Made by a program: the position numbers and the translations under genes. A model generated the notes under the pieces. It did not search any database. It was not told the DNA's origin and saw only the letters and a list, made by a program, of their open reading frames with translations. Below, one piece after another: positions 7,615 through 15,766 of a stretch of 64,000 bases of DNA. Source of the stretch: DATBGO01 sp963695645 (GTDB taxonomy: Bacteria > Actinomycetota > Actinomycetes > Streptosporangiales > Streptosporangiaceae); contig CAVOHC010000006.1 in assembly GCA_963695645.1 (NCBI GenBank), positions 124,001 to 188,000 on the forward strand, written 5' to 3'. Numbering within the stretch: position 1 is the first letter of the stretch; each line of letters begins with the position of its first letter.

Positions 7615-8895
7615 TCAGCTGGCTACATCGAGGTCGATGTCAGCGCCAAGCGTCGTGAGCCTGGCAGCTACCGAGGCGTGGCCGCGATCGATCGGGTAAC
7701 CGGGGGCCACGATGGTCTCGCCGTCCGCTGCGAGCCCGGCGAGCACGAGCGCGATCCCGGTGCGCAGGTCGTGCGCGATGACCTCGGTGCCTTTCAGCGG
7801 CATCGGACCGTGTACGACGACGGCATTCCCGACGACCTCTACCTTCGCGCCCATCTTGTTCAGCTCGCCGACGAGCGTGTACCGCCCGTCGAAGATGGTC
7901 TCCCTGATGTAGCTGGTGCCGTCGGCGAGACTGGCCACGGCCATGATGGGTGATTGCAGGTCGGTCGCGAACCCGGGGAACGGGCACGTGATGACGTTGA
8001 TCGAGCGGAGCGGGCGCTCCCTGCGGACCTGCAGGATCGCGCCCTGGCTGGCGAACTCGACGCCCATCTGCTCCAGCTTCCACCGGACGACGCCGAAATG
8101 GTCCAGCGAGGCGCCAACCAGGCTGAGCTCACCGCCGGTGATCGCGGCGGCCATCGCGAAGACGCACGCGTCGATGCGGTCCGGCATCACGGTGTGCTCG
8201 ACGGCGGTGAGCTCATCCACCCCGTGAACTGTCACGAAACCGGTGCCGCCGCCGCTGATCCTGGCGCCCATCTTGTCGAGGAAGGAGATGACATCGAGGA
8301 CCTCTGGCTCAAGCGCCGCGTTGTCGATGACCGTGACACCCGGTGCCAGCGACGCTGCCATGATCAGATTCTCGGTGCCGGTGTGCGAGGGCGTGTCGAG
8401 GTAAAGGTGCGCGCCGCGGAGCCCGTCTGCCTTGATGTGGATCTGGCTCTCGCCTTCTTCCACGATGGCGCCGAGCCGCGCGAAGCCCCGGTAGTGGAAG
8501 TCCAGGTTGCGGCTGCCGAGGTTGCAGCCGCCGATGCCCTCCAGGGTGGCCTCCCCGAGCCGGTGCAGCAGCGCGGGCACGAAGAGCACCGAACCGCGGA
8601 ACCTGCTCGTTATCTCGGCTGGCAGGACTGAGCTCGTCAGCTTCGAGGCGTCGACGACGAGGGTTCGCTCCGCCTCGTGGAACTTGACCACTGCACCGAC
8701 CGCCTGGGCGAGCTCGACCGCGCGGCGCACGTCCTCGATGACCGGGACATTCCTCAGTACCGTGCGGCCCTTTTCGGCCAGGAGGGAGGCGGCGATCATC
8801 TTCAGCGCCGCGTTCTTAGCGCCCTGCACGAACACCGTGCCCTGGAGCGGGATTCCGCCCCGTACGCGGTACCGGCTCTGCGGGCCGCTGGTCAT
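7615..8895 (-). CDS. murA: UDP-N-acetylglucosamine 1-carboxyvinyltransferase (divergent MurA)
   Basis: A 426-residue EPSP/MurA-fold enzyme that adds enolpyruvyl from PEP to UDP-GlcNAc, the first committed step of peptidoglycan precursor synthesis. Motifs: VQGAKNAALKMIAAS (substrate-binding Lys-Asn), GGCNLGSRN with the active-site Cys at residue 124, the ATDLQSPIMA segment, DLRTGIALVLAG with the conserved Arg, and IDRGH near the end. The sequence differs from the typical actinobacterial MurA at several places (SRNLDFH, DLRTG), so it may be a second paralogue. The ATG at 8895 has AGGAG about 10 bases upstream; an ATG at 8931 is possible. It follows purC after a 221-base gap. Confidence 0.82.
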   Translation of the reverse strand: MTSGPQSRYRVRGGIPLQGTVFVQGAKNAALKMIAASLLAEKGRTVLRNVPVIEDVRRAVELAQAVGAVVKFHEAERTLVVDASKLTSSVLPAEITSRFRGSVLFVPALLHRLGEATLEGIGGCNLGSRNLDFHYRGFARLGAIVEEGESQIHIKADGLRGAHLYLDTPSHTGTENLIMAASLAPGVTVIDNAALEPEVLDVISFLDKMGARISGGGTGFVTVHGVDELTAVEHTVMPDRIDACVFAMAAAITGGELSLVGASLDHFGVVRWKLEQMGVEFASQGAILQVRRERPLRSINVITCPFPGFATDLQSPIMAVASLADGTSYIRETIFDGRYTLVGELNKMGAKVEVVGNAVVVHGPMPLKGTEVIAHDLRTGIALVLAGLAADGETIVAPGYPIDRGHASVAARLTTLGADIDLDVAS

Positions 8896-9054
8896 ATCGC
8901 AAGGGCTCCTGTCCATCAATTGCTGTGTCATGCCACTGCGCTCGTCAGCCGACAGTGACGGCGCGGCCTGTGGCCAGCCCGGCCCCCGGCCGCCCGGCGG
9001 CGGCCCATCTCCTGTGGCGACAAGTATCCCACCGCGTCCCCGCCCCCTAAACCA

Positions 9055-9074
9055 TGTCAACGGTGTTACGTAAC
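9055..9074 (-). promoter_or_regulatory. Possible murA promoter element with a 10-bp palindrome
   Basis: On the minus strand TTGACA (plus 9055-9060) lies about 160 bases ahead of murA and directly beside the perfect palindrome GTTACGTAAC (9065-9074), in a locally AT-rich stretch of the purC-murA spacer. I see no good -10 hexamer at the right distance, so this is only a candidate promoter or operator. Confidence 0.25.
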
Positions 9075-9116
9075 GTATCTGATCGAATTCAGCGAGTAAT
9101 AGGCGGCCTCTGCTCG

Positions 9117-9956
9117 TTAGTCCCAGCGCAGCCCAGTAAGGCTCTCGTAGGCCTGAACGTAGAGGTTCCGAGTCTGCTCGACCACCCGGACGGGCAGCGG
9201 CGGCGGAGGTCGCCTGCGGTCCCAGCCCGCCTCAGGCGAGGTGAGCCAGTCCCGGACGTACTGCTTGTCGAATGACGGCTGGGGACGGCCCGGGGCCCAT
9301 TGCCGTGCGGGCCAGAATCTGGACGAATCCGGGGTCAGTACCTCGTCGGCCAGCCGCAGCACGCCACCCGAGTCGAAGCCGAGCTCTATCTTCGTATCGG
9401 CCACGATAATGCCACGGCGGGCGGCTACCTCGGCGCCGCGCCGGTACACCTCAAGCGTGATGCGCTCAAGCTCGGCGGCCACCTCCGCGCCGTGCCCCGC
9501 AGCGACGGCGGACACCGGGATGTTCTCGTCATGCTCGCCGCGCGGGGCCTTCGTCGCCGGGGTGAAGATCGGCTCGGGCAGCCTGGATCCGTCGCCCAGC
9601 CCGGGCGGTAGCCGAGTGCCGCAGATCATGCCGGTGCGCTGGTAGTCGGCCAGCGCGGAGCCGGTCAGGTAACCACGGGCCACGCACTCCACGGGCACCA
9701 TCGACAGGCGGCGGCAGGCCATCGCGCGGCCCGCGAACTCGGCGGGCACGGGGGCCTCAACCAGATGGTTCGGCACCAGGTCAGCGAGCTGCCCGAACCA
9801 CCAGAGCGAAAGCTGGGTAAGAATCCTCCCCTTATCAGGGATCTCGGTGCCGAGCACGAAGTCGAAGGCTGAGATCCGGTCCGTGGCGACGAGCAGCAGC
9901 ACGCCATCATCGGTCTCGTAGAGCTCGCGCACCTTGCCTGAGTAGAGATGCCTCAT
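9117..9956 (-). CDS. purC: Phosphoribosylaminoimidazole-succinocarboxamide synthase
   Basis: A 279-residue SAICAR synthetase, ATP-dependent ligation of aspartate to CAIR in purine synthesis. Motifs: SGKVRELYE at the start, ATDRISAFDFVLGTEIPDKG, PVECVARGYLTGSA (family signature), ADTKIELGFD and DEVLTPDSSRFWP. The frame is open further upstream into purB, but that part shows no PurC similarity; the ATG at 9956 puts the Lys-Val-Arg nucleotide loop at residue 7. Homologues usually carry about 15 more N-terminal residues, so this one is slightly short. It lies 25 bases after purB in the same direction. Confidence 0.93.
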   Translation of the reverse strand: MRHLYSGKVRELYETDDGVLLLVATDRISAFDFVLGTEIPDKGRILTQLSLWWFGQLADLVPNHLVEAPVPAEFAGRAMACRRLSMVPVECVARGYLTGSALADYQRTGMICGTRLPPGLGDGSRLPEPIFTPATKAPRGEHDENIPVSAVAAGHGAEVAAELERITLEVYRRGAEVAARRGIIVADTKIELGFDSGGVLRLADEVLTPDSSRFWPARQWAPGRPQPSFDKQYVRDWLTSPEAGWDRRRPPPPLPVRVVEQTRNLYVQAYESLTGLRWD

Positions 9957-9981
9957 GACCAGCCGCGCCGGGCGCGGGCGG

Positions 9982-11289
9982 TCATGAGAGGCGTTCCAGC
10001 CGCTGGAAGACGGCGCCGAGCCGCTCGGTGTACCGCTCCGGCCGGCAGGCCTCGTCCAACCTCGCCTCGTCCAGCGGCTGGCCACGGTCGCCGGCGTGCT
10101 TGCGCAACGTCTCGCGGAACGGTGACCCCGTTCCCCAGGTGTCCATTGCGGCCTCCTGGACAAGCGCGTAAGCGTCTTCCCGTGACATCCCGGCCGCAAC
10201 CAGCTCGAGCAGCACGGCTGAGGTGTAGATCAGGCCATGGGTCGCGTCCAGGTTGGCGCGCATCCGCGCCGCGTCCACGACAAGTCCCTCGACCAGACCG
10301 GTGGTCTGTTCGAGCAGGTAATCGGTAACGATCGCGGCATCGGGCAGGGCTACGCGTTCGGTAGAGGAGTGTGAGATGTCTCGCTCGTGCCAGAGCGGTA
10401 TCCCTTCCATCACCGGGATGACCTGAGCTCGGACCACCCGGGCCAGCCCGCAGATCCGTTCGGAGCGGACCGGGTTCTTCTTATGCGGCATCGCCGACGA
10501 GCCTTTCTGGCCTGCGGCGAACGGCTCGGCAAGCTCAGCGACCTCGGTCCGCTGACCGTGCCTGACCTCTAGCGCGATAGCGTCGCAGACCGTCGAGATC
10601 AGCGCCAGCACGCTGACCCACTCGGCGATCCCGTCGCGGAGCACCACCTGGCTGGCGACGTCCGCGGGCGCCAGCCCGAGTTCGGCCATGACCGCCGTCT
10701 CGACGGCCGGGTCGATGTTGGAGTACGTCCCGACCGGGCCGGACAGCTTGCCGACGGCGATCGAGACGCGGGCTCGGGCCAGCCGGTCGGTGCAGCGTGC
10801 CATGGCGAACGCGAAATCGGCTACCCGGTGTCCCCACACGTCAGGCTCGGCGTGGATGCCATGGGTGCGGCCGACCCGGAGCGTGCCCCGGTGCGCCAGT
10901 GCGTGCGCGCGCAGCGCCGCGGTGAGCGCGGCGCACCTGGCTGCCAGCAGGTCGGTGGCCTCGGTGAGCTGCAGCGCGAGCGCCGTGTCGAGCAGGTCGG
11001 ATGAAGTCATCCCGAAATGGACGTAAGCCGCCGCCTCCCGCGGGACGGTGTTGTCCGCCCACGCCGACAGGAACGCGATGACGTCGTGGCCGGTGACGGC
11101 CTCCAGCGCGGCGACGGCCTCCGGCGCGGGCGGCGGCGCGGCCCGCACCGGCGCTACGCAGCCGGCGGGCACCGTGCCCGCCTGCGCGTGCGCCTCGAGA
11201 ACCAGGGTCTCGACCTTGCACCACAGCTCGTACTTGCGTGCCTCGCTCCAGACACGGCCCATCTCAGGCAGGGTGTACCGCTCGATCAC
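9982..11289 (-). CDS. purB: Adenylosuccinate lyase
   Basis: A 435-residue fumarase/aspartase-superfamily enzyme that cleaves SAICAR to AICAR and adenylosuccinate to AMP. Motifs: MTSSDLLDTALALQL, GRTHGIHAEP and the superfamily signature GSSAMPHKKNP, followed by the C-terminal helical domain with WHERDISHSSTER. Start is GTG at 11289 (VIERYTLPEMG), matching family N-termini. It is located between purD (84 bases upstream) and purC (25 bases downstream), all on the minus strand, so the substrate of purC's reaction is passed on directly. Confidence 0.95.
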   Translation of the reverse strand: MIERYTLPEMGRVWSEARKYELWCKVETLVLEAHAQAGTVPAGCVAPVRAAPPPAPEAVAALEAVTGHDVIAFLSAWADNTVPREAAAYVHFGMTSSDLLDTALALQLTEATDLLAARCAALTAALRAHALAHRGTLRVGRTHGIHAEPDVWGHRVADFAFAMARCTDRLARARVSIAVGKLSGPVGTYSNIDPAVETAVMAELGLAPADVASQVVLRDGIAEWVSVLALISTVCDAIALEVRHGQRTEVAELAEPFAAGQKGSSAMPHKKNPVRSERICGLARVVRAQVIPVMEGIPLWHERDISHSSTERVALPDAAIVTDYLLEQTTGLVEGLVVDAARMRANLDATHGLIYTSAVLLELVAAGMSREDAYALVQEAAMDTWGTGSPFRETLRKHAGDRGQPLDEARLDEACRPERYTERLGAVFQRLERLS

Positions 11290-11373
11290 ATGCTCTATCC
11301 TGCCGCAGCCGCGCTCGTGGCCTGGCCAGCCCCGGCCTGGTAATGCTCCGTGACGCGCATGGCCCCCAGCGGA

Positions 11374-12627
11374 TCAGGACCGGGCCGATGCCGGGCGCCC
11401 GGCGATGTCGGTGCGGTACCAGCCACCGCGCATGCTGATCCTGGCGACCGCGCTATACGCGGCCTGCATGGCCGCGGCCAGGTCCGCCCCGGCGCCGACG
11501 ACGTCGAGCACCCGGCCGCCGGCCGATACCAGCGCGCCATCGCCGCGCACCCGGGTACCCGCGTGCAGGACATAGGCGCCAGGCAGCCGTTCTGCGTCTT
11601 CCAGGCCGCTGATCTCGTCACCAGCCGCGGCCGTGCCCGGATAACCCGCTGCGGCGATCACCACCGTGACAGCTGCCCCGGGCATCCAGGCCAGCTGCCC
11701 GGCGCTTGCCAGCCCGCCGACGGCCGCCGAATGCAGGAGCCCCGCCAGCGGGGTTTCCAGGCGGTCCAGGATGACCTGGGTTTCTGGATCACCGAAGCGG
11801 GCGTTGAACTCCACGACCTTGATCCCCGCCCGGGTGAGGCACAGGCCCGCGTAAAGCAATCCGGCATAGGGGATCCCCCGGCGGCGCAGCTCATCGAGCG
11901 CCGGCGTGATGACAGCCGCGCGGACCTCGTCGGCAAGTCCGGGCGGTGCCCAGGGCAGCGGGGCGTAGGCGCCCATCCCGCCGGTATTCGGGCCGGCGTC
12001 ACCGTCGTGCGCGCGCTTGTAGTCCTGCGCGGGCAGCAAGGTCGCCGCCGTGATCCCGTCAGCAACCGCGAAGACCGATACCTCGGGTCCGTCAAGGAAC
12101 TCCTCGATGACGACCTTGCCGCTGTGGCGCGCGTGTGCGCGCGCCTCCCGGAGATCCGGTGTCACCACGACGCCCTTGCCCGCCGCCAGCCCGTCCGCCT
12201 TGACGACGTAGGGCGGTCCGAACGCGTCGAGCGCGGCATTGACCTCCGCCTCGGTCACGCAGCTGGCGGCGGCCGCCGTCGGGATCCCCGCCGCGGTCAT
12301 GATCTCCTTGGCGAAGGACTTCGATCCCTCGATCATTGCCGCGGACCTGCCCGGGCCGAAGCACGCGATGCCCGCCGACCGCACCGCGTCGGCCACCCCG
12401 GCCACCAGCGGTGCCTCCGGGCCGATGACGACCAGGTCGGTCCTGGTCCGCCGGGCGAGGCCGCAGACGTCAGCGGGGTCGGTGGGGGTGACCTGGTGGA
12501 TCTCGGCAGCCGCGGCAATGCCCGGATTCCCCGGCGCAGCATGCAGCTCCGTGACGTCATTGTCACGCAGCAGCGCACGCACCAGGGCATGCTCGCGGCC
12601 CCCTGAGCCGAGAACGAGGATTCGCAC
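11374..12627 (-). CDS. purD: Phosphoribosylamine-glycine ligase (GAR synthetase)
   Basis: A 417-residue ATP-grasp enzyme that joins phosphoribosylamine and glycine in step two of purine synthesis. Motifs: VLGSGGREHALV at the N-terminus, AAPGNPGI, the ATP-grasp loop VKADGLAAGKGV, and the signature RFGDPETQ in the metal-binding domain. GTG start at 12627 is fixed by the N-terminal GSGGREHA motif. It sits between purA (25 bases upstream) and purB. The cluster lacks purF, purL, purQ, purM and purN, which must be elsewhere. Confidence 0.95.
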   Translation of the reverse strand: MRILVLGSGGREHALVRALLRDNDVTELHAAPGNPGIAAAAEIHQVTPTDPADVCGLARRTRTDLVVIGPEAPLVAGVADAVRSAGIACFGPGRSAAMIEGSKSFAKEIMTAAGIPTAAAASCVTEAEVNAALDAFGPPYVVKADGLAAGKGVVVTPDLREARAHARHSGKVVIEEFLDGPEVSVFAVADGITAATLLPAQDYKRAHDGDAGPNTGGMGAYAPLPWAPPGLADEVRAAVITPALDELRRRGIPYAGLLYAGLCLTRAGIKVVEFNARFGDPETQVILDRLETPLAGLLHSAAVGGLASAGQLAWMPGAAVTVVIAAAGYPGTAAAGDEISGLEDAERLPGAYVLHAGTRVRGDGALVSAGGRVLDVVGAGADLAAAMQAAYSAVARISMRGGWYRTDIAGRPASARS

Positions 12628-12652
12628 GCGGCGAGCCTACCGGCCGCGGGCC

Positions 12653-13936
12653 TCAGATCAGCGGGCGCAGCTGCAAGGTCTGATCACGGCGCGCGCCGAC
12701 GCCGATCCCGCAGAACGGGGCGCCGATCATCTCCTCGAGCGCCCGCACGTAGGCCCGGGCGTTGGATGGCAGCTCACCGAACTCCTTCGCCGACGTGATG
12801 TCCTCCCACCAGCCGTCCAGGTATTCGTAGACAGGTACCGCATGGTGGAACTCGGTCTGTGTCATGGGGATCTCGTCGTGTCTGACCCCGTTCACCTCAT
12901 AGGCCACGCACACCGGCACCCGGTCCAGCCCGGACAGCACGTCGAGCTTGGTGAGGAAGTAGTCGGTGATCCCGTTGACCCTGGTGGAGTACCTGGCGAC
13001 GACTGCGTCGAACCATCCGGTGCGGCGCGGCCTGCCGGTGGTCACGCCATACTCCATGCCGGTCTTGCGCAGCCAATCGCCCTGGTCGCCGGTCAGCTCC
13101 GTCGGGAACGGGCCCGCGCCGACCCTGGTCGTGTAGGCCTTGACGATCCCGATCACCTTGGTGATCCTGGTCGGCCCGACGCCGGAACCCACGCAGGCAC
13201 CCCCCGCCGTGGGCGAGGACGAGGTGACGAATGGATACGTACCGTGATCAACGTCGAGCATGGTTGCCTGGGCGCCCTCCAGCAGCACCACCTGGCCGTC
13301 GTCGAGCGCTGAATTGATCACCAGGCCGGTATCGGCCACGTAGCGCCCAAGGCGCTCGGCGTAACGAAGATACTCATCGGCTATCGTGGCCGCCTCCGTC
13401 CCGCGCCGGTTGTAGACCTTGGTGAGCAGCTGGTTTTTCTCGCGCAGGGCCAGTTCGAGCTTCTGGCAGAGGATTCCGGGGTCGAACAGATCCTGCACCC
13501 GGATCCCCATCCGGGCGACCTTGTCGCCGTAGGTCGGGCCGATGCCGCGGCCCGTGGTGCCGATCCGCGCGCCGCCCAGATACCGCTCGCTGACCTTGTC
13601 GAGCGCCCGGTGGTACGGCATGATCAGGTGCGCGTCGGCGGAGATGAGCAGCCGGTCGCAGGAGATCCCGCGGGCCTGCAGGCCGTCGATCTCATCGAGG
13701 AGGACGGCGGGGTCGATCACGACGCCGTTGCCGATGACGGGCGTCGCGGTGTTCGACAGCACCCCGGCTGGCAACAGGTGCAGGGCGTAGCTCTCAGCAC
13801 CGATGACGACCGTGTGCCCGGCGTTATTGCCGCCCTGATACCTGACCACGTAGTCGACGCTGTCGCCGATCAGGTCGGTCGCCTTGCCCTTGCCCTCGTC
13901 GCCCCACTGCGCACCTACGATCACGATGGCGGGCAT
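12653..13936 (-). CDS. purA: Adenylosuccinate synthetase
   Basis: A 427-residue GTP-dependent enzyme converting IMP and aspartate to adenylosuccinate. Motifs: GAQWGDEGKGK at residues 7-17 (phosphate-binding loop and catalytic Asp), NNAGHT, GTTGRGIGPTYGDK, and the C-terminal GVTTGRPRRTGWFDAV. The start is placed at the ATG at 13936, giving the canonical MPAIVIVGAQWGDEG; the open frame extends to 13987 without similarity. An imperfect stem-loop lies 27 bases upstream of the start and a 17-bp repeat array lies further upstream, so the leader is unusual. Confidence 0.96.
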   Translation of the reverse strand: MPAIVIVGAQWGDEGKGKATDLIGDSVDYVVRYQGGNNAGHTVVIGAESYALHLLPAGVLSNTATPVIGNGVVIDPAVLLDEIDGLQARGISCDRLLISADAHLIMPYHRALDKVSERYLGGARIGTTGRGIGPTYGDKVARMGIRVQDLFDPGILCQKLELALREKNQLLTKVYNRRGTEAATIADEYLRYAERLGRYVADTGLVINSALDDGQVVLLEGAQATMLDVDHGTYPFVTSSSPTAGGACVGSGVGPTRITKVIGIVKAYTTRVGAGPFPTELTGDQGDWLRKTGMEYGVTTGRPRRTGWFDAVVARYSTRVNGITDYFLTKLDVLSGLDRVPVCVAYEVNGVRHDEIPMTQTEFHHAVPVYEYLDGWWEDITSAKEFGELPSNARAYVRALEEMIGAPFCGIGVGARRDQTLQLRPLI

Positions 13937-13963
13937 CTCATCAGGCCCTTCCGGTCGCAGCGA

Positions 13964-14012
13964 AGCCCCTGTCCGCTGTAGGCGCACGATCCGTGCAGGC
14001 GCGGCAGGGGCT
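13964..14012 (-). promoter_or_regulatory. Imperfect stem-loop in the purA 5' leader
   Basis: Perfect outer arms of 8 bp (AGCCCCTG at 13964-13971 and CAGGGGCT at 14005-14012) continue through a one-base bulge into CCG/CGG. An inner hairpin GCACG-atc-CGTGC lies at 13984-13996. Together they form a 49-base imperfect hairpin ending 27 bases before the purA start codon. There is no U-run, so it does not look like a plain terminator. A leader-RNA or protein-binding role is inferred only. Confidence 0.45.
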
Positions 14013-14057
14013 CTTGCCCTGCGATGTTACCGGATCGGTGGTTATTAGGCCGCAGGT

Positions 14058-14175
14058 CAGCAGGGCGAACCGGTCAGCAGGGCGAACCGGTCAGCAGGGC
14101 GAACCGGTCAGCAGGGCGAACCGGTCAGCAGGCGAACCGGTCAGCAGGGCGAACCGGTCAGCAGAGTGGACCGGT
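14058..14175. repeat. Tandem array of seven 17-bp units upstream of purA
   Basis: Seven copies of CAGCAGGGCGAACCGGT run head to tail. Unit five lacks one G (16 bp) and unit seven has two or three substitutions. Each unit carries ACCGGT, a 6-bp palindrome. The array ends exactly at the first base of the DUF3151 stop codon (14175-14177, minus strand) and lies about 45 bases from the purA leader hairpin. Confidence 0.95.
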
Positions 14176-14591
14176 CAGCTGGATTGCAGCGCTGCGGCCG
14201 CGGACTCGCTCGAATCGCGCAGGAAGTCGCGGCAGCGCTGGGCCTCATCGTCCTCGCTGATGGCAGCGGCGGCGACGGCGAGCATATGCAGCGACCGCAG
14301 GAAACCCTGGTTGGCCTCGTGCTCCCACGGGATCGGCCCGTGTCCCTTCCAGCCTGCCCGGCGCAGCTGGTCAAGGCCGCGATGGTAGCCCGTCCTCGCG
14401 AAGGCGTAGCCGGCGACCGGGTCGCCGGCTCTTATCGCCCGTTCGGCCAGTGCTGCCCATGCCGCGCAATAGCCGGGATACCGGGCCGCGACCGTGGCCG
14501 GATCGGGAGCGGCCGCTAGCTCCGCCCTGGCCTCATCGTTCTCCGGCAGGTAGGTGGGCGGAGGTCCGCCGAACAGGTTCGGGTGTGCCAT
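14175..14591 (-). CDS. DUF3151 family protein
   Basis: A 138-residue soluble protein starting MAHPNLFGGPPPTYLPE, with a helical body (YPGYCAAWAALAERA, AGWKGHGPIPWEHEANQGFLRSLHMLA). This matches the actinobacterial DUF3151 family, commonly found near the class II aldolase gene, as here. Function unknown. Start taken at the ATG at 14591; an extra 24 codons upstream lack similarity. The segment WEHEANQGFLR is the most conserved-looking part. It may be co-transcribed with purA, 238 bases downstream, across the 17-bp array. Its promoter must lie in the 70-base divergent spacer shared with the aldo/keto reductase gene. Confidence 0.85.
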   Translation of the reverse strand: MAHPNLFGGPPPTYLPENDEARAELAAAPDPATVAARYPGYCAAWAALAERAIRAGDPVAGYAFARTGYHRGLDQLRRAGWKGHGPIPWEHEANQGFLRSLHMLAVAAAAISEDDEAQRCRDFLRDSSESAAAALQSS

Positions 14592-14661
14592 GGCAGCAAT
14601 CCTGCACCCTGCCCCGCTCCCATGGTTTCCGGGCTCGCCGTTGGCTGGGTAGGTTTGGCCC

Positions 14662-15525
14662 ATGTCCTATAGCAACCTCCCGGCCGCGGCGAGCGGAGTT
14701 TTCGCGCTCGGCGGCAATGTAGCGATCACCCGGCTCGGGTATGGCGCGATGCGGATCACCGGGCCCGGCATCTGGGGCGATCCCCCCGACCGGTCCGCTT
14801 CGGTCCGTGTCTTGCGCAGGGCAGCCGAGCTGGGCGTCGACTTCATCGATACGGCTGACAGCTATGGCCCGTTTGTCAGCGAGGATCTGATCCGCGAGGC
14901 GCTGCATCCCTACGACGGGATCACGGTCGCGACCAAAGGCGGTTTCGTCCGGGGCGGCCCTAACAAGTGGGAGACGCTCGGCCGGCCAGCGTATTTGCGC
15001 CAGTGCGTCGAGATGAGCCTGCGGCGCCTCGGCCTGGGCACGATCGAGCTGTACCAGCTGCACAGGATCGACCCGCTGGTGCCGCTAGCCGACCAGCTCG
15101 GACTGCTGGACGATATGCGGCGGGAAGGCAAGATCCGCCACATAGGGCTGTCGGAGGTGTCCGTCGCGGAGATCGGCGAGGCGCGGCTGATCGCCCCGAT
15201 CGCCTCCGTGCAGAACCGCTACAACCTGATCAGCCGCCAGTCCGAGGATGTACTCGACTACTGCGAGCGGGAAGGACTCGGCTTCATACCGTGGCACCCG
15301 GTAGCGACGGGGCGGCTGGCCGGGCGGGACGGCCCGCTGTCCGTGCTGGCGAAGCAGGTCGGTGCGACGCCTGCCCAGCTGGCCCTGGCCTGGCTGCTGC
15401 GCCGGTCCCCGGTGATGCTGCCAATCCCTGGAACTAATTCGGTGGGGCACCTGGCGGAGAACGTGGCAGGCGCGCAGCTTGAGCTGACCAACGAACAGCT
15501 TGGCGCCCTCTCCGGCCTCGGCTGA
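14662..15525 (+). CDS. Aldo/keto reductase
   Basis: A 287-residue NADPH-dependent oxidoreductase with the (beta/alpha)8 fold. Visible elements: RLGYGAMRITGPG at the start, DFIDTADSYGP (catalytic Asp and Tyr), ATKGGFVRGG (catalytic Lys), ELYQLHRIDP (catalytic His region) and the C-terminal cofactor loop PIPGTNSVGHLAENV. All four catalytic positions are present, so it should be active. The substrate is not predictable, but the sequence is of the general aldehyde reductase type widespread in actinomycetes. It is divergent from DUF3151 and convergent with fba. Confidence 0.9.
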   Translation: MSYSNLPAAASGVFALGGNVAITRLGYGAMRITGPGIWGDPPDRSASVRVLRRAAELGVDFIDTADSYGPFVSEDLIREALHPYDGITVATKGGFVRGGPNKWETLGRPAYLRQCVEMSLRRLGLGTIELYQLHRIDPLVPLADQLGLLDDMRREGKIRHIGLSEVSVAEIGEARLIAPIASVQNRYNLISRQSEDVLDYCEREGLGFIPWHPVATGRLAGRDGPLSVLAKQVGATPAQLALAWLLRRSPVMLPIPGTNSVGHLAENVAGAQLELTNEQLGALSGLG

Positions 15526-15714
15526 GCCCTGGCCGCCCAGGCGTCGCTGCGGGCCGCGTTCAGCCGCGCGGATGCTGTCCGTGTCCTGGAAGGCCCAGCT
15601 GACCCCGCAGGCTCAGGCGCAGGTATAACGGATAACCGGCGCCTGTCCCGCCGCCATGGCCGGTCCGCCTGGCGGCGACGTACCGCGGGATCGCTCGCTG
15701 GCGGCACAGCCAGG

Positions 15715-15755
15715 CTGACAGCCAGGCTGTCAGCTGAGCTGCCCGCCTGGCTGTC
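15715..15755. terminator. Inverted repeats between convergent aldo/keto reductase and fba genes
   Basis: CTGACAGCC-A-GGCTGTCAG at 15715-15733 is a perfect 9-bp arm palindrome. Alternatively GACAGCCAGG (15717-15726) pairs with CCTGGCTGTC (15746-15755) as a larger 10-bp stem. Both lie at the 3' end of fba, so RNA from either direction would fold there. There is no T-run; a bidirectional terminator or mRNA-end stabiliser is the likely role. Confidence 0.45.
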
Positions 15756-15766
15756 AGCTGAGCTGC
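15725..15766. repeat. 18-bp direct repeat covering the fba stop codon
   Basis: GGCTGTCAGCTGAGCTGC occurs at 15725-15742 and again at 15749-15766, 24 bases apart. The second copy contains the fba stop codon and last codons; the first lies just beyond. This looks like a small duplication of the gene's 3' end. Confidence 0.85.

Noticed and set aside
11350..12606. 418-codon plus-strand frame opposite purD
   Set aside because: Antisense shadow of a certain gene; Arg/Pro/Gly-rich, no ribosome site or domain.
14058..14175. Possible CRISPR-like array
   Set aside because: Units are contiguous with no unique spacers, and no cas genes occur in the window.
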